NCBI GenBank assembly: GCA_035573715.1
Contig: DATLZZ010000014.1
Location: 1 to 64,000, forward strand
From: JACPRL01 sp035573715
Lineage (GTDB): Bacteria; Acidobacteriota; Terriglobia; Acidiferrales; 2-02-FULL-67-57
Length of the DNA: 64,000 nucleotides
Direction of reading: 5' to 3'
Below, in pieces: positions 1 through 8,671 of this stretch. The notes below the pieces were generated by a model. That model had not been told where the DNA came from and made no database searches. It saw only the letters and a list, made by a program, of their open reading frames with translations. The position numbers and the translations under genes were made by a program. Each line of letters opens with the position of its first letter. Within the stretch, counting starts at the first letter, position 1.

Positions 1-85
1 GGGTTCTGGGACAACGGGGAAACCGCAAAAACCGCAAAAACCGCAAACTCCGCACGGTTGGTGGACAGGCATTCTTGCCCGCCGC
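1..85. repeat. Dispersed repeat, copy 1 (ACCGCAAAAACCGC type)
   Basis: The first ~60 bases carry CCGCAAAAA tandem units after a GGGTTCTGGGACAACG lead. The same lead, the ACCGCAAAAACCGC units and the CACGGTTGG tail recur at 24404-24446. This copy has about 18 extra bases of the unit. It is followed by a GGACAGGCATTCTTGCC segment, also matched near 24450. It is an intergenic repeat with no coding content. The rest of 86-286 shows no gene I can support. Confidence 0.7.
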
Positions 86-286
86 AGCGGCCACTGGCGT
101 CCGTGGCGGTGGCGACGGCGGGCGACTGCCGCGCGATTCCCTCTTTGCATTTCCTCGCATTTGCCCGATCCTCGGCCGTCTCCCACCGACGCGTGTCTGG
201 GTCTATCCGTGGTTCCGGTCTTTCATACTTTCTTGCTCCGGCTCAGCCCCTGTGGTTAAATGCCCGCCAGGTCGGGAGCCACCATA

Positions 287-2173
287 GTGCACGGTGACGA
301 AATTTTCTTTGCCTTGCTCTTCTTTGCCATCCTCGGGCTGGTTCTGGTCAGCCCCATCCTGGCCATCCTCGCCTTCGTTCGGGTTCGCCAGCTCGACCGG
401 CAGAGGCGCAGCGGCGCGCCGGAGGTCGATGACCGCTTGAGGGCGCTGGAGGGCCGGGTGGCGGAACTGGAAGGGCGCCTGGCGGCGGGCGCTCGCGCTG
501 CTGCCCCACCGCCAAGCGTGGCCGCCGCTCCCGTCGCACCACCGCCGGTCGCGCCGCTGGCTCCCGCGCCGTTGGTTGCTCCGCGCCCGGCAGCCGCTCC
601 GACGCCGCGTCCCGCGGCGCCCGCGCGCCCGGCACTGGATTGGGAGACGCTCATCGCCGGGCGCTGGCTGAACCGCATCGGGATCGTAGCGGTGTTTCTG
701 GCGATTACGTTCTTCGTCAAGCTGGCGATCGACAACGACTGGGTCGGCCCCACCGGCCAGGTCGCTCTGGGGCTCGTCATCGGCGCCGCGCTGTTGGGTT
801 TCAGCCAGTGGCTGCTCGGCCGCGGCTACCTCTACTTCTCCGAAGGCATCGCCGGGCTGGGCGCCGGCGTGCTTTACTTCGCGCTCTGGGCCGGCTGGGA
901 CTACTACAAGCTCTTCCCGCAGAGCGTGGGCTTCATCGGAATGATTCTGGTCACCGCCGCCATGATGGGCCTTTCCATCGGGCGCAACTCGCAGCGCATC
1001 GCCCTGCTCGCGCTCCTCGGCGGCTTCCTGACGCCGTGGCTGGCCAGCACCGGCCAGGACGCTCAGGTGGTGCTCTTCACCTATCTCGCCGCGCTCAACG
1101 CCGGGTTGATCGGGCTGGCCTGGACCCGCCAATGGCGCGCGCTGGAGTTGCTGGCCTTCTTCTTCACCCAGATTTATTTCTGGGCCTGGTACGGAACCTT
1201 CTACACTCCGCCGCGCCTGCTCTCGACTTCGTTGTTCGCCACGCTCTTCTTTGTTCTTTTCGCCGCCCTGCCGGCCATTCGCGCCTGGCGCTTTCCGCGG
1301 CTTTACGGCGAGCAGGTCGTGCTGGTGCTCTTCAACGCCGTGATGTACATGTTCACGCTGCACCAGTTGCTCTGGCCCGACCGCCGCTGGACGTTGACGC
1401 TGGCTGTGCTGGCGCTGTCGGCCGCGCATTCGGTGGTGGCCCGCGCGGTCCCCGCGCCCTCCGGCGGGGTCCCGGCGAACCGCCTGCTCTATGCCGGGCT
1501 GGCGCTGACTTTCGTCACGCTGGCCATCCCGATTCGCCTGGAAGGGAAGTGGATAACCATCGCCTTCGGGGTCGAGGGCGCGGTGCTGATCTGGAGCGGC
1601 TTGCGGGCCGCGGTCGGCCACCTGCGCGCCGGCGGCTGGGTCCTGTTCGCCATTGTCGGCGTGCGCCTGCTCGCCTACGACCTCCACGCCGAGCGGCTGT
1701 TCTTCAACGAGCGCTTCGCCACCTTCGCCGTCGTGGTCGCCTGCTTCCTCGCTGCGCTGCTTTTCCTGCGCGAGAAGCGCGACATGCTGGGCTTCGACGA
1801 ACGCTCGCTGAGCGGCTTGCTGGCCGTCGGTGTCAACTTCTACGCACTGTGGGCGCTCTCGCTGGAAGTGTGGGACTTCTGGAGCGCCGCCCTCGAGGGC
1901 GACCTGGCGCGCCAGCTCGCTCTTTCCGTGCTCTGGACGGCCTATGCCGCCCTGCTGCTGGTCTTCGGGGTCAAGCGTTCCAGCGCCTTACTGCGCTGGC
2001 AGGCCCTGGCGCTGTTCGGCGTCATCGTCGGCAAAGTCTTTCTCTACGACCTCTCCTTCCTCGAGCGCGTCTATCGCATCGTGTCTTTCCTGGTGCTGGG
2101 CGTGGTGCTGCTGGTCGTCTCTTTCCTCTACCAGCGCCGCCTGGCGGCGGCCAAAGCGGAGGAGAGCGAGTGA
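287..2173 (+). CDS. DUF2339 polytopic membrane protein
   Basis: A 628-residue membrane protein of unknown function. The N-terminal helix (about residues 3-25) is followed by a short coiled coil (LRALEGRVAELEGRLA) and an Ala/Pro-rich linker (about 65-115). Then comes a conserved 'LDWETLIAGRWLNRIG' segment typical of DUF2339 and many hydrophobic helices to the C-terminus. I chose GTG at 287 because GGGAG lies 8 nt upstream; ATG at 260 is an in-frame alternative with no visible ribosome site. The stop overlaps the start of the next gene by 4 nt (GTGA), so the two proteins are probably made together and may form an envelope complex. The function is unknown even for the family. Confidence 0.8.
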   Translation: MHGDEIFFALLFFAILGLVLVSPILAILAFVRVRQLDRQRRSGAPEVDDRLRALEGRVAELEGRLAAGARAAAPPPSVAAAPVAPPPVAPLAPAPLVAPRPAAAPTPRPAAPARPALDWETLIAGRWLNRIGIVAVFLAITFFVKLAIDNDWVGPTGQVALGLVIGAALLGFSQWLLGRGYLYFSEGIAGLGAGVLYFALWAGWDYYKLFPQSVGFIGMILVTAAMMGLSIGRNSQRIALLALLGGFLTPWLASTGQDAQVVLFTYLAALNAGLIGLAWTRQWRALELLAFFFTQIYFWAWYGTFYTPPRLLSTSLFATLFFVLFAALPAIRAWRFPRLYGEQVVLVLFNAVMYMFTLHQLLWPDRRWTLTLAVLALSAAHSVVARAVPAPSGGVPANRLLYAGLALTFVTLAIPIRLEGKWITIAFGVEGAVLIWSGLRAAVGHLRAGGWVLFAIVGVRLLAYDLHAERLFFNERFATFAVVVACFLAALLFLREKRDMLGFDERSLSGLLAVGVNFYALWALSLEVWDFWSAALEGDLARQLALSVLWTAYAALLLVFGVKRSSALLRWQALALFGVIVGKVFLYDLSFLERVYRIVSFLVLGVVLLVVSFLYQRRLAAAKAEESE

Positions 2174-3405
2174 AGGCGGCGCTGCTCTCGCTTCTGCTTT
2201 TCTTCCAGGCCGCGGCGCCGCTGCCGGCACAGTGGGAGCACTGGCTTTACTCGCGCCCCATCGAGCTTCCGCCCGCCGACCAGACGCGGCTGGTGCGCGT
2301 CACCGTGCCGGTCGAAATCTACCCGCACCTCCAACCGCAACAGGCCGACCTGCGCGTGATTGACGACAACGGCCAGGAAGTTCCCTACGTCCTCTACACC
2401 CGGCAGCGCGTGGAGCAGCGCCAGTGGCGCACGACGCGCCTGGAAGACCTGGGCCACGTTGCCGGCCAGTACACCCACGCCGTGGTGGACGTCGGTGAGA
2501 ATCCCGACCTGCACAACTCGCTGCTGCTCGAGACGCCTGAGACCAACTTCTTCGCCTGGGTCGAAGTCGCCGCCAGCGACGACCGCCGCACCTGGCGGGT
2601 GGCGCGCGACCGCGCCCCCATCTACCGCTTCCGCCAGGACGCCCTCGAAGGCAGCCAGATTGTCACCTATCCCGAAACCCGCGCCCGCTACCTGCGCCTG
2701 CACATCCGCGTGCAGGGCGGCGACAAGGCGTTTCAGTTGACCGGCTGCCGCGTGGCGCAGGAGCAGATTGAAGAAGCCGAGCGCGTGCCCTTGCCGGTCG
2801 CCGGCGCGGTGGACGCCGCCGCGCCCGCCAATCAATCCTGGTGGCGCTTCGACCTCGGCGCCCGCGACGTTCCGGTTTCTGAGGCGCGCTTCGAAACCGC
2901 CTCGGCGGTGTTTCATCGCCCCGTGCAGGTCAGCGCCAGCAACGACGGCCAGCAGTGGTGGCTGGTCGGCACCGGCGAGATCTACCGCTGGCAGAAAGGC
3001 GACCAGCCGCAGGAAAAGCTGCGGGTGGAGTTCTCCGAAGTGCTCACGCGCTACCTGCGCGTGGCGGTGTTCAACCGCAGCGACCCGCCGCTCGAGGGCC
3101 TGAGCGTTGCCCTCTACGGCACGCCCCGCCACGTCGTCTTCCACCAGCAACCCGGCCGCCGCTACCGGTTGCTCTACGGCAACAGCGCCGCCCAGCGGCC
3201 GGAGTACGAGCTGGCGCGCTTGATTGACTCGAAGCAGAAGGAAGCCGCGCTCCTCGGCCGCTTGGGGAGCGAGGTCGCCAACCCCGAGTGGTCCGATCCG
3301 CGCCCGTGGACCGAGAAGCACCCCGGGCTTGTGTGGGCGGCGCTGGGCCTGGCGGTGGTGGTGCTGGGCGGACTCGCGCTCCGCTCCCTGCGTTCTTCAA
3401 CCTGA
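2170..3405 (+). CDS. DUF3999-like membrane-anchored envelope protein
   Basis: 411 residues starting at GTG inside the stop of the DUF2339 gene. An N-terminal signal peptide (about 1-20, ending near PLPAQW) is followed by beta-rich sequence containing two discoidin-like segments ('SDDRRTWRVARDRAPIYRF', 'SNDGQQWWLVGTGEIYRW'). A single C-terminal membrane helix (LVWAALGLAVVVLGGLAL) is followed by a basic tail, so most of the protein should lie outside the cytoplasmic membrane. DUF3999 proteins commonly sit next to DUF2339 genes; that pairing plus the layout is the basis of the call. No catalytic motif is visible. Confidence 0.7.
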   Translation: MKAALLSLLLFFQAAAPLPAQWEHWLYSRPIELPPADQTRLVRVTVPVEIYPHLQPQQADLRVIDDNGQEVPYVLYTRQRVEQRQWRTTRLEDLGHVAGQYTHAVVDVGENPDLHNSLLLETPETNFFAWVEVAASDDRRTWRVARDRAPIYRFRQDALEGSQIVTYPETRARYLRLHIRVQGGDKAFQLTGCRVAQEQIEEAERVPLPVAGAVDAAAPANQSWWRFDLGARDVPVSEARFETASAVFHRPVQVSASNDGQQWWLVGTGEIYRWQKGDQPQEKLRVEFSEVLTRYLRVAVFNRSDPPLEGLSVALYGTPRHVVFHQQPGRRYRLLYGNSAAQRPEYELARLIDSKQKEAALLGRLGSEVANPEWSDPRPWTEKHPGLVWAALGLAVVVLGGLALRSLRSST

Positions 3406-3431
3406 GAGTTTCATTGCCCGGAGGAAATTCG

Positions 3432-3824
3432 ATGCGGATGAAAAAGCTGACGCCTGCGTTGTTCGTCGAGAAGATCGAGCTGTGCCTGCCGTTCTGGGTC
3501 GACCGGCTGGGTTTTCAGAAAACCGCGGAAGTGCCCGAGGGCGACGCCCTGGGGTTCGTGATTCTGGTTCGCGACGGTGTCGAAGTGATGTTGCAATCCC
3601 GCGCCAGCATCGCCAGGGACGTGCCGGCGCTGGCCGGCGAGCCCTCGCGCTCGTTCCTGTTTGTGGAAGTCGCCCAGTTGTCGCCCATCGTCGAAGCGCT
3701 GAAGGGCGCCGAGATCGTCATTCCCGTGCGCAAAACATTCTACGGCGCCACCGAAATCGGCGTGCGCGACCCCGCCGGCAACGTCATCACCTTCGCCGAG
3801 TTCGCGCAACCGGAGCCGAAGTAG
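3432..3824 (+). CDS. VOC / glyoxalase-bleomycin resistance family protein
   Basis: A 130-residue single-domain protein with the βαβββ pattern of the vicinal-oxygen-chelate superfamily. It has an early 'FWVDRLGF' segment, 'GVEVMLQ' in the middle, and the characteristic C-terminal 'VRDPAGNVITFAEF'. ATG at 3432 is preceded by GGAGG (3420-3424). The usual metal-binding positions are not all obvious, so it could be a dioxygenase-like enzyme, an antibiotic-binding protein or a non-enzymatic member. Its stop overlaps the next start by one base (TAGTG). Confidence 0.8.
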   Translation: MRMKKLTPALFVEKIELCLPFWVDRLGFQKTAEVPEGDALGFVILVRDGVEVMLQSRASIARDVPALAGEPSRSFLFVEVAQLSPIVEALKGAEIVIPVRKTFYGATEIGVRDPAGNVITFAEFAQPEPK

Positions 3825-4207
3825 TGGCGCGGGCGTTGCGCTTTTCGGTGCTGCCCGGGCGCTTCGCCGTTCATCGCCTGCCCGCCGCCGCGCCCGTGCC
3901 CGACTGGGCGCGCCGCAGCCGGTTCCTCTCCGTCACGCGAACCGAAGACGAACTGAGCCTCGTGTGTGCGCAGGACTGCGTGCCCAAAGACGTCCGCGCC
4001 GCCTGCGGCTACATTTGTGTAAAGCTGGCGGGCTCGTTCCCACTCACCGAAAGCGGCATCATCGTCTCGTTTCTCGCGCCGCTCGCCGAGCGCGGCATCC
4101 CGGTCTTTCCCCTCGCCACCTTCGACACCGACTACGTCCTCATCCAGGAGTCGCGCTGGAACGACGCGCTAGCGGCCCTCGCCGCCGCCGGCCACCAGCT
4201 TGTTTGA
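3824..4207 (+). CDS. ACT domain protein (COG3603 / CASTOR-like)
   Basis: 127 residues starting at GTG, sharing one base with the preceding stop (TAGTG). The C-terminal half ('GIIVSFLAPLAERGIPVFPLATFDTDYVLIQE') is the signature of the ACT_7 / CASTOR-like fold, in which two ACT modules bind small amino-acid ligands. The N-terminal half carries 'FLSVTRTEDELSLVC', the other typical motif. No catalytic residues are expected; the protein probably senses or binds an amino acid. Translational coupling to the VOC gene suggests co-expression only. Confidence 0.75.
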   Translation: MARALRFSVLPGRFAVHRLPAAAPVPDWARRSRFLSVTRTEDELSLVCAQDCVPKDVRAACGYICVKLAGSFPLTESGIIVSFLAPLAERGIPVFPLATFDTDYVLIQESRWNDALAALAAAGHQLV

Positions 4208-4250
4208 CGCAAGCGCTTGGGGAACTTCGACGGGTTCCTCCGCCTCGTTC

Positions 4251-4285
4251 TTTATCTGTGTGCATTGGTGTGAATCTGTGGTTCC
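4251..4285. repeat. Dispersed repeat (ATCTGTGTGAATCTGTGG type)
   Basis: An ATCTGTGTGCAT...TGTGAATCTGTGGTT segment. The reverse complement of this type is found at 17975-18005, and a close relative (GCGTTAATCTGCGGTT) at 62660-62687. It lies directly in front of the next gene and may contribute its extreme 5' end. Confidence 0.6.
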
Positions 4286-4293
4286 ATATTTGT

Positions 4294-5502
4294 GTGGACA
4301 CGATCAGCACCGGCATCGGCGGGGCGCTGCTGGCGCGGGCGCTGCCCGAGCGCTGGCGGGGGCCGAGCGGCCTGGGTGTGGTGGTGTTCGCTTCCGTCGT
4401 GCCCGATGCTGACGTGGTGGCCGATTTTTTCCTCGACGAGCTCGGCCGCATCGCGCAACACCGCAGCTTCACCCACTCGCTGCTCGGCGTCGTCGTCATG
4501 GCGCCGCTGGGGGCGCTGGTGGCGCGGCGGCTCGGCAAGGACAAGAACTACGGCCGCCTGCTGGGCCTGATGACCTACGGCCTGCTCTGGCACCTCGTCA
4601 CCGACCTCGGCACTTCCTGGGGCACGCAGGTTTTCTACCCTTTCAGCCGCGAGCGCGCGGTGTGGGACTGGATGTTCATCATTGACTTTATCTTCACCTC
4701 GATTCTGCTGCTGCCGCTGGTGCTGGCGTGGATTTATCGTGACCGCGGGCTGGCGATGAAGCGCGGCGCGGCCAGTTGGGCGGCGCTGACCGCCTTCACC
4801 GCGCTGATGATCAGCTGGGCGGCGCCGTTCTTCGACTTGAGCTTCCAGTGGAGGCTGTTCGCCCTGCTGAGCGCGGCGCTGGTGGCGCTGTTCCTGTTGC
4901 CGGCGCTGGGAGGCTGGGGCTTCCGCATTCCGGGGGCGACTTTTGCGCGCCTCGGCGTGGTGGCGCTGGTGGCGTACTACACTCTTTGCGCCAGCTCACA
5001 TTACGCGGCGTTGAAGCGTGTAGAGGCCCTGGCCCCCACCGCCTCCGGGACGCCGACCGCCGTGGCGGCGATTCCGCAGCCGCTTTCGCCTCTGCGCTGG
5101 TCGGGCCTGGTGCGCACCCGCGCGGGCATCTATCAGAACTGGTTCAGCCTGGCCGAGCCGGAGACGCCGCCGTTTGAGTTCTTCCGAAGCGAGAACAACG
5201 ACTGGGTGCTGCGGGCAGAAAAGCTGCCCGAAGTGCAGACGTATCTGTGGTTCGCGCGCTTCCCGGTGGCGCGGTACCGCCCCGCCGGTTCTCTCCCGGG
5301 TAGAACCCGCGCTGGGGCCGAGGCGGGCGACACGGCACTGCCGGGCGATAAGGCCCGAGAAACCGGCGGGGGCGCTTACCACATCGTCGAGTGGAGCGAC
5401 CGGCGCTTCAATTCCTGGCGCCGGCGTCGCCCGGCCTTCGCCTTCCGCGTCATCTTCAACGACCGCGGCGAGGTGCTCGAGGTCGGCTTCGATGAAGACT
5501 AG
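4294..5502 (+). CDS. DUF457 / YdjM-type metal-dependent membrane hydrolase
   Basis: A 402-residue protein. Its N-terminal part carries the family's hallmark motifs: 'PDADVVADFF', 'HRSFTHSLLG' and 'WHLVTDLGTSWG', whose Asp and His residues are thought to bind metal at the membrane. Four or so transmembrane helices follow, then a soluble C-terminal domain of about 150 residues ending in 'VIFNDRGEVLEVGF'. GTG at 4294 is the last sensible start before the conserved region; GTG at 4270 is also open but lies inside a dispersed repeat, and neither has a clear ribosome site. It converges with the khpB gene on the other strand, overlapping its end by 4 nt. The substrate is unknown. Confidence 0.75.
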   Translation: MDTISTGIGGALLARALPERWRGPSGLGVVVFASVVPDADVVADFFLDELGRIAQHRSFTHSLLGVVVMAPLGALVARRLGKDKNYGRLLGLMTYGLLWHLVTDLGTSWGTQVFYPFSRERAVWDWMFIIDFIFTSILLLPLVLAWIYRDRGLAMKRGAASWAALTAFTALMISWAAPFFDLSFQWRLFALLSAALVALFLLPALGGWGFRIPGATFARLGVVALVAYYTLCASSHYAALKRVEALAPTASGTPTAVAAIPQPLSPLRWSGLVRTRAGIYQNWFSLAEPETPPFEFFRSENNDWVLRAEKLPEVQTYLWFARFPVARYRPAGSLPGRTRAGAEAGDTALPGDKARETGGGAYHIVEWSDRRFNSWRRRRPAFAFRVIFNDRGEVLEVGFDED

Positions 5503-6014
5503 GCAGGATAGATGACGACGGCGCGGTGCTCGCCTTCGCCTTCGCTGGCGGTGCGGACGGCAGTGTCGTTCTTCAGCGCCAGGTGCAGGATGCGGCGCTC
5601 GCGCGCTTCCATGGGGCTGAAGCGGTAGGGCGCGCGACTCTGCTTGACCCGGGCGGCGGCGGCCTCGGCGGCCAGCTTGAGCTCGGCAATGCGCGCGGCG
5701 CGGTAGCCCTCGCAGTCAAAGCGGATGTGGTCGAAGTAGTGCGGGTCGAGCCGCAGGACGCGCAGGGCGACGTGCTCGAGGGCGCGCAGCAGCTCGCCGT
5801 GGCGCTCGAGCAGCAGCTCGGAATCGCGCCCGCGGAAGTTCACCGTCAGCTCGGGCTCTTCGACGTCGTGGGGCGCGTCGGCGGGGCGCGGCTGCATCTC
5901 GACCCGCAAATCAAAATGCCCGGCGCGAATCAACGAGCTGAGGAACGACTGCAGCGCCGGAACCAGCGCCTCGCGGTCGAGCCGGCCGTCGCGCACCCAC
6001 GGAGCGGCGCTCAT
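5499..6014 (-). CDS. khpB: KhpB/Jag-like RNA-binding protein (KH + R3H)
   Basis: 171 residues. A central KH_Jag-like region ('LLLERHGELLRALEHVALRVLRL') has lost the usual GxxG loop. A C-terminal R3H domain follows, with the R-x3-H motif 'RERRILHLAL' (about residues 140-150). Such proteins bind RNA and are nearly always encoded just after yidC, as here. Its ATG overlaps the yidC stop (ATGA), indicating translational coupling. The degenerate KH loop may mean that RNA contact relies on R3H. Confidence 0.8.
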   Translation of the reverse strand: MSAAPWVRDGRLDREALVPALQSFLSSLIRAGHFDLRVEMQPRPADAPHDVEEPELTVNFRGRDSELLLERHGELLRALEHVALRVLRLDPHYFDHIRFDCEGYRAARIAELKLAAEAAAARVKQSRAPYRFSPMEARERRILHLALKNDTAVRTASEGEGEHRAVVIYPA

Positions 6015-7798
6015 TCCTCGGTCTCCTCCGGCCGCTTCTTCTTTTTCTGCTTGCGGGCCGCTTTCTCGGCCGCTTCGCGCTCGCGCTGGCGCTTGTTGAT
6101 GAACCACTGCTGCCCGATGCCGACCACGTTCGAGACCATCCAGTAGAGCACCAGCCCGGAGCTGAACCACAGGAACATGAAGCCGAAGATCAGCGGCATC
6201 ATCCGCATCATTTTGGCCTGCACCGGGTCGGCGGTGGTCATCGGCGTGAGCCGGGTGGAGATGTACATCGTGATGGTCATCAGGATGGGCAGGATGTAGT
6301 AGGGGTCGTGCTTGCTCAGGTCGTGGATCCAGCCAAACCACGGCGCCTGGCGCAACTGGATGGAAATCGCCAGCACCTTGTAGAAGCCGAAGAAGAACGG
6401 AATCTGGAGCAGCATGGGCAGGCAGCCGCCGAAGGGGTTGACGCCGTGCTGCTGGTAGAGCGCCATGATTTCCTGCTGCATCTGCTGCTTGCGCGGGTCG
6501 TTGAACTTGTACTGCGCGTAGCGCGCCTGGATGGCTTTGACCTGCGGCGCGACCTTCTGCATCTTCCAGGCCGACTCCATCGAGCGCAGCTTGAGCGGGA
6601 AGAGCGCGGTGTTGATGAGGATGGTGAGAATGACGATGACCCAGCCGTAATTGGGAACCCAGCGGTCGTGAACCGCCTGCATCGCCCAGAACAGCGGCTT
6701 GGCAATCCACCAGAACCAGCCGTAGTCCACCAGCTCGTCGGCCAGCGCCGGCATGCCGGTAGAGAGCGCCGGCACCTCGAGCTGCTCCAGCGCGTCAATC
6801 AGCTTTGGCCCCACGTAGAGCCGCAGCGAATTGCCGTTCTGGCTGCCGACGGCGATGGCGCCGATCTTGACCGCGTCCTTCTCTTTTTCGTTCGGCGCGC
6901 TGGGCGGCGTCCAACTGCCCGTCCACGCCTTCACCGTCAGGTGGGGCCGCGCGGGAAGAAAGACGGCGGCGAAGTACTGGTCTTCCATGCCGGCGTAAGC
7001 GGCTTCACCGGTGTAGGGGAACGGCGAGGGAGACTTCCACAGCCAGCCGGTGGTTTCACCCGCCTGCTGCGCCAGTTGGCGCCGCACCCCGTCGGGCGCG
7101 CGCACGAAGACCTGCGCCGGTACTACCGTCGTGCCGGACGCGGCCACCGCCTGCTCGCCGAAGCCGCCGCGCCAGGCAAGCTGGTGCTCGATGGGATTAT
7201 CGGTCGCAGCGATTGAGGTTCGGATTTCGCACTGGCCGTCGCGCGCGAAGCGAAGCTGCTTGCGCGCCACCACCTGGCCGTCGCTCCACTCGAAGACCAG
7301 TTCCATCGGCGCTTCCAGCGCCCCCGCGGTTTGATTGGCGACGTAAAGCGCGCCGTTGAGTTTTTCTTCCTGCTCCGGATTGGCGAGAGCGAACGAGAGC
7401 GGCCAGCCCAGGCCGGTGGTTCCCCCCTGCACCAGCTCCAGCGGGTTCCCCTTCGGGTCGCGATACTTTTTGAGCTGCCAGCTCCGCACCACCCCGCCGC
7501 GGTTGGAGAGCTCAATCGTGGCCGCGTCGGTCTCGATGCGGAAGGTGCGCTCCTCGGTGTCTTCCTTCGCCTGCACTCCGCCAACGGGCATCGCGGGAGG
7601 CCCGGCCGGCTTGCCTTCGGACAAACGAGGTGCGGGCGCTGAAGAGTCCGGCGAACTCGCTACCGGAGGTGCTTCCGGAGAAACCGGCTGGGGCGGGGGC
7701 GGATATTTGTAGCGCATCCAGGCGCCCCAGCCCAGAAACACCACGATGGCCAGGGTGAAGGCGATCAGCAGCCGCTTTTCGGGCGCGAATTCTTCCAC
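6011..7798 (-). CDS. yidC: Membrane protein insertase YidC
   Basis: 595 residues, the long Gram-negative type. It has an N-terminal membrane helix (about 9-28), a Pro-rich linker, and a periplasmic P1 domain (about 70-350). The conserved insertase core follows from about 375 ('PNYGWVIVILTILINTALFPL', 'NPFGGCLPMLLQIPFFFGFY', 'LMTITMYISTRLTP'). The basic tail ('RKQKKKKRPEE') fits ribosome contact. YidC inserts inner-membrane proteins alone or with SecYEG. It sits in the classical rpmH-rnpA-yidD-yidC-khpB order. Confidence 0.98.
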   Translation of the reverse strand: MEEFAPEKRLLIAFTLAIVVFLGWGAWMRYKYPPPPQPVSPEAPPVASSPDSSAPAPRLSEGKPAGPPAMPVGGVQAKEDTEERTFRIETDAATIELSNRGGVVRSWQLKKYRDPKGNPLELVQGGTTGLGWPLSFALANPEQEEKLNGALYVANQTAGALEAPMELVFEWSDGQVVARKQLRFARDGQCEIRTSIAATDNPIEHQLAWRGGFGEQAVAASGTTVVPAQVFVRAPDGVRRQLAQQAGETTGWLWKSPSPFPYTGEAAYAGMEDQYFAAVFLPARPHLTVKAWTGSWTPPSAPNEKEKDAVKIGAIAVGSQNGNSLRLYVGPKLIDALEQLEVPALSTGMPALADELVDYGWFWWIAKPLFWAMQAVHDRWVPNYGWVIVILTILINTALFPLKLRSMESAWKMQKVAPQVKAIQARYAQYKFNDPRKQQMQQEIMALYQQHGVNPFGGCLPMLLQIPFFFGFYKVLAISIQLRQAPWFGWIHDLSKHDPYYILPILMTITMYISTRLTPMTTADPVQAKMMRMMPLIFGFMFLWFSSGLVLYWMVSNVVGIGQQWFINKRQREREAAEKAARKQKKKKRPEETEE

Positions 7799-7807
7799 GA
7801 TGTCTCT

Positions 7808-8068
7808 CTAGCGCGCAGTCTCCGGGGATTCGGGGACGGGGTCGTAGCCGCCGAAAACCAGCGGATGGCATCGCAGCAGGCGCCACACGGCCAGTCCGAC
7901 GCCGTGGCGCAACCCGTGGCGCTCGATTGCTTCCAGCGCATAGTGGGAGCACGAGGGCCAGTACTTGCAGCCCCAGGGGTTCATCGGGCGGAGTGCCGAC
8001 TGGTAAAATCGGATCGCGCCACACACCGTGCTCACCAGCAGGCCGGCCACTCGCTTGGAGCTTGTCAT
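7808..8068 (-). CDS. yidD: Membrane protein insertion efficiency factor YidD
   Basis: 86 residues with the family signature 'FYQSALRPMNPWGCKYWPSCSHYALEAI', including the three conserved cysteines, and 'WRLLRCHPLVFGGYDPVP' at the C-terminus. It is a small amphipathic protein that assists YidC/Sec insertion at the inner membrane. The start overlaps the rnpA stop by 4 nt, and yidC follows after a 9 nt gap. Confidence 0.96.
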   Translation of the reverse strand: MTSSKRVAGLLVSTVCGAIRFYQSALRPMNPWGCKYWPSCSHYALEAIERHGLRHGVGLAVWRLLRCHPLVFGGYDPVPESPETAR

Positions 8069-8388
8069 TCGTTTTCCTTCACGACGCGCGCCAGCAGCGA
8101 AGTGAGCTCGCGGCGCAAGTCTTCAAGATTGTCGCTGGCCACGCGCGCCGTGCGCGGCTGCACCACCAGGTCCCAGCCCTCCGGCAACTCCGCCCGCCGC
8201 AGGATTTCCCGCACGCGCCGCTTCATCCGGTTGCGCACCACTGCGCCGCCCAGCCGCGATTTCACCGAGAGGCCCCAGCGCGTCTCCCCGCGCTGATTGG
8301 GCTGCGCCAAAACCAGAAACCGCTCCGAGCGCTGGCGACGCGAGGGCCCGCGGTAGAGGCGGTCAAAGTCGCTGGTGCGCAGCGCCAC
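8065..8388 (-). CDS. rnpA: Ribonuclease P protein component
   Basis: 107 residues with the RNase P protein motif 'GGAVVRNRMKRRVREILRR' (RNR box), which binds the pre-tRNA leader and the catalytic RNA. It matures tRNA 5' ends together with the RNase P RNA, which is not in this window. It lies between rpmH and yidD as in most bacteria and overlaps yidD by 4 nt. Confidence 0.97.
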   Translation of the reverse strand: MALRTSDFDRLYRGPSRRQRSERFLVLAQPNQRGETRWGLSVKSRLGGAVVRNRMKRRVREILRRAELPEGWDLVVQPRTARVASDNLEDLRRELTSLLARVVKENE

Positions 8389-8434
8389 AGAACCTCGCGC
8401 TCCATCTCCCCGGAGCCTGCCCGCGGCCGGCAGG

Positions 8435-8575
8435 CTACTCCACCGTGAGCTGCCAGCGGCCCTTGCGGCGCCGCTCGGCCAGCACCCGGCGCCCGCCCTT
8501 CTTCTTCATGCGGGAGCGGAAGCCATGCGTCTTGCGGCGCCGGCGGACATTGGGTTGGAACGTGCGTTTGGGCAT
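8435..8575 (-). CDS. rpmH: 50S ribosomal protein L34
   Basis: A 46-residue highly basic protein beginning MPKRTFQPNVRRRRKTHGF and ending QLTVE. It carries the invariant L34 core 'HGFRSRMKKKGGRRVL'. It is part of the large ribosomal subunit, is the first gene of the cluster, and is followed 46 nt downstream by rnpA. A consensus-like promoter lies 58-86 nt upstream of its start. Confidence 0.98.
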   Translation of the reverse strand: MPKRTFQPNVRRRRKTHGFRSRMKKKGGRRVLAERRRKGRWQLTVE

Positions 8576-8632
8576 TATCGGCTCGGTTGTCGGCGCAGGT
8601 TGCGCAAGCGCCAGAGTGCGAAACGAAACCTC

Positions 8633-8661
8633 AGTATAGGGGCAGCGTCGGGCAGCGTCAA
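8633..8661 (-). promoter_or_regulatory. Sigma70-type promoter of rpmH-rnpA operon
   Basis: Reading the minus strand: TTGACG (8661-8656), exactly 17 nt, then TATACT (8638-8633). Both boxes are near consensus. Transcription would start near 8626 and give a ~50 nt leader before rpmH. The promoter fills the gap after the peptidase gene that ends at 8672. Confidence 0.8.
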
Positions 8662-8671
8662 GCCGCTGCGG

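Noticed and set aside
203..1687. Long minus-strand ORF opposite the DUF2339 gene
   Set aside because: It is rich in Arg, Gln and Gly, has no domain, and mirrors a well-supported membrane protein; high GC makes such shadows common.
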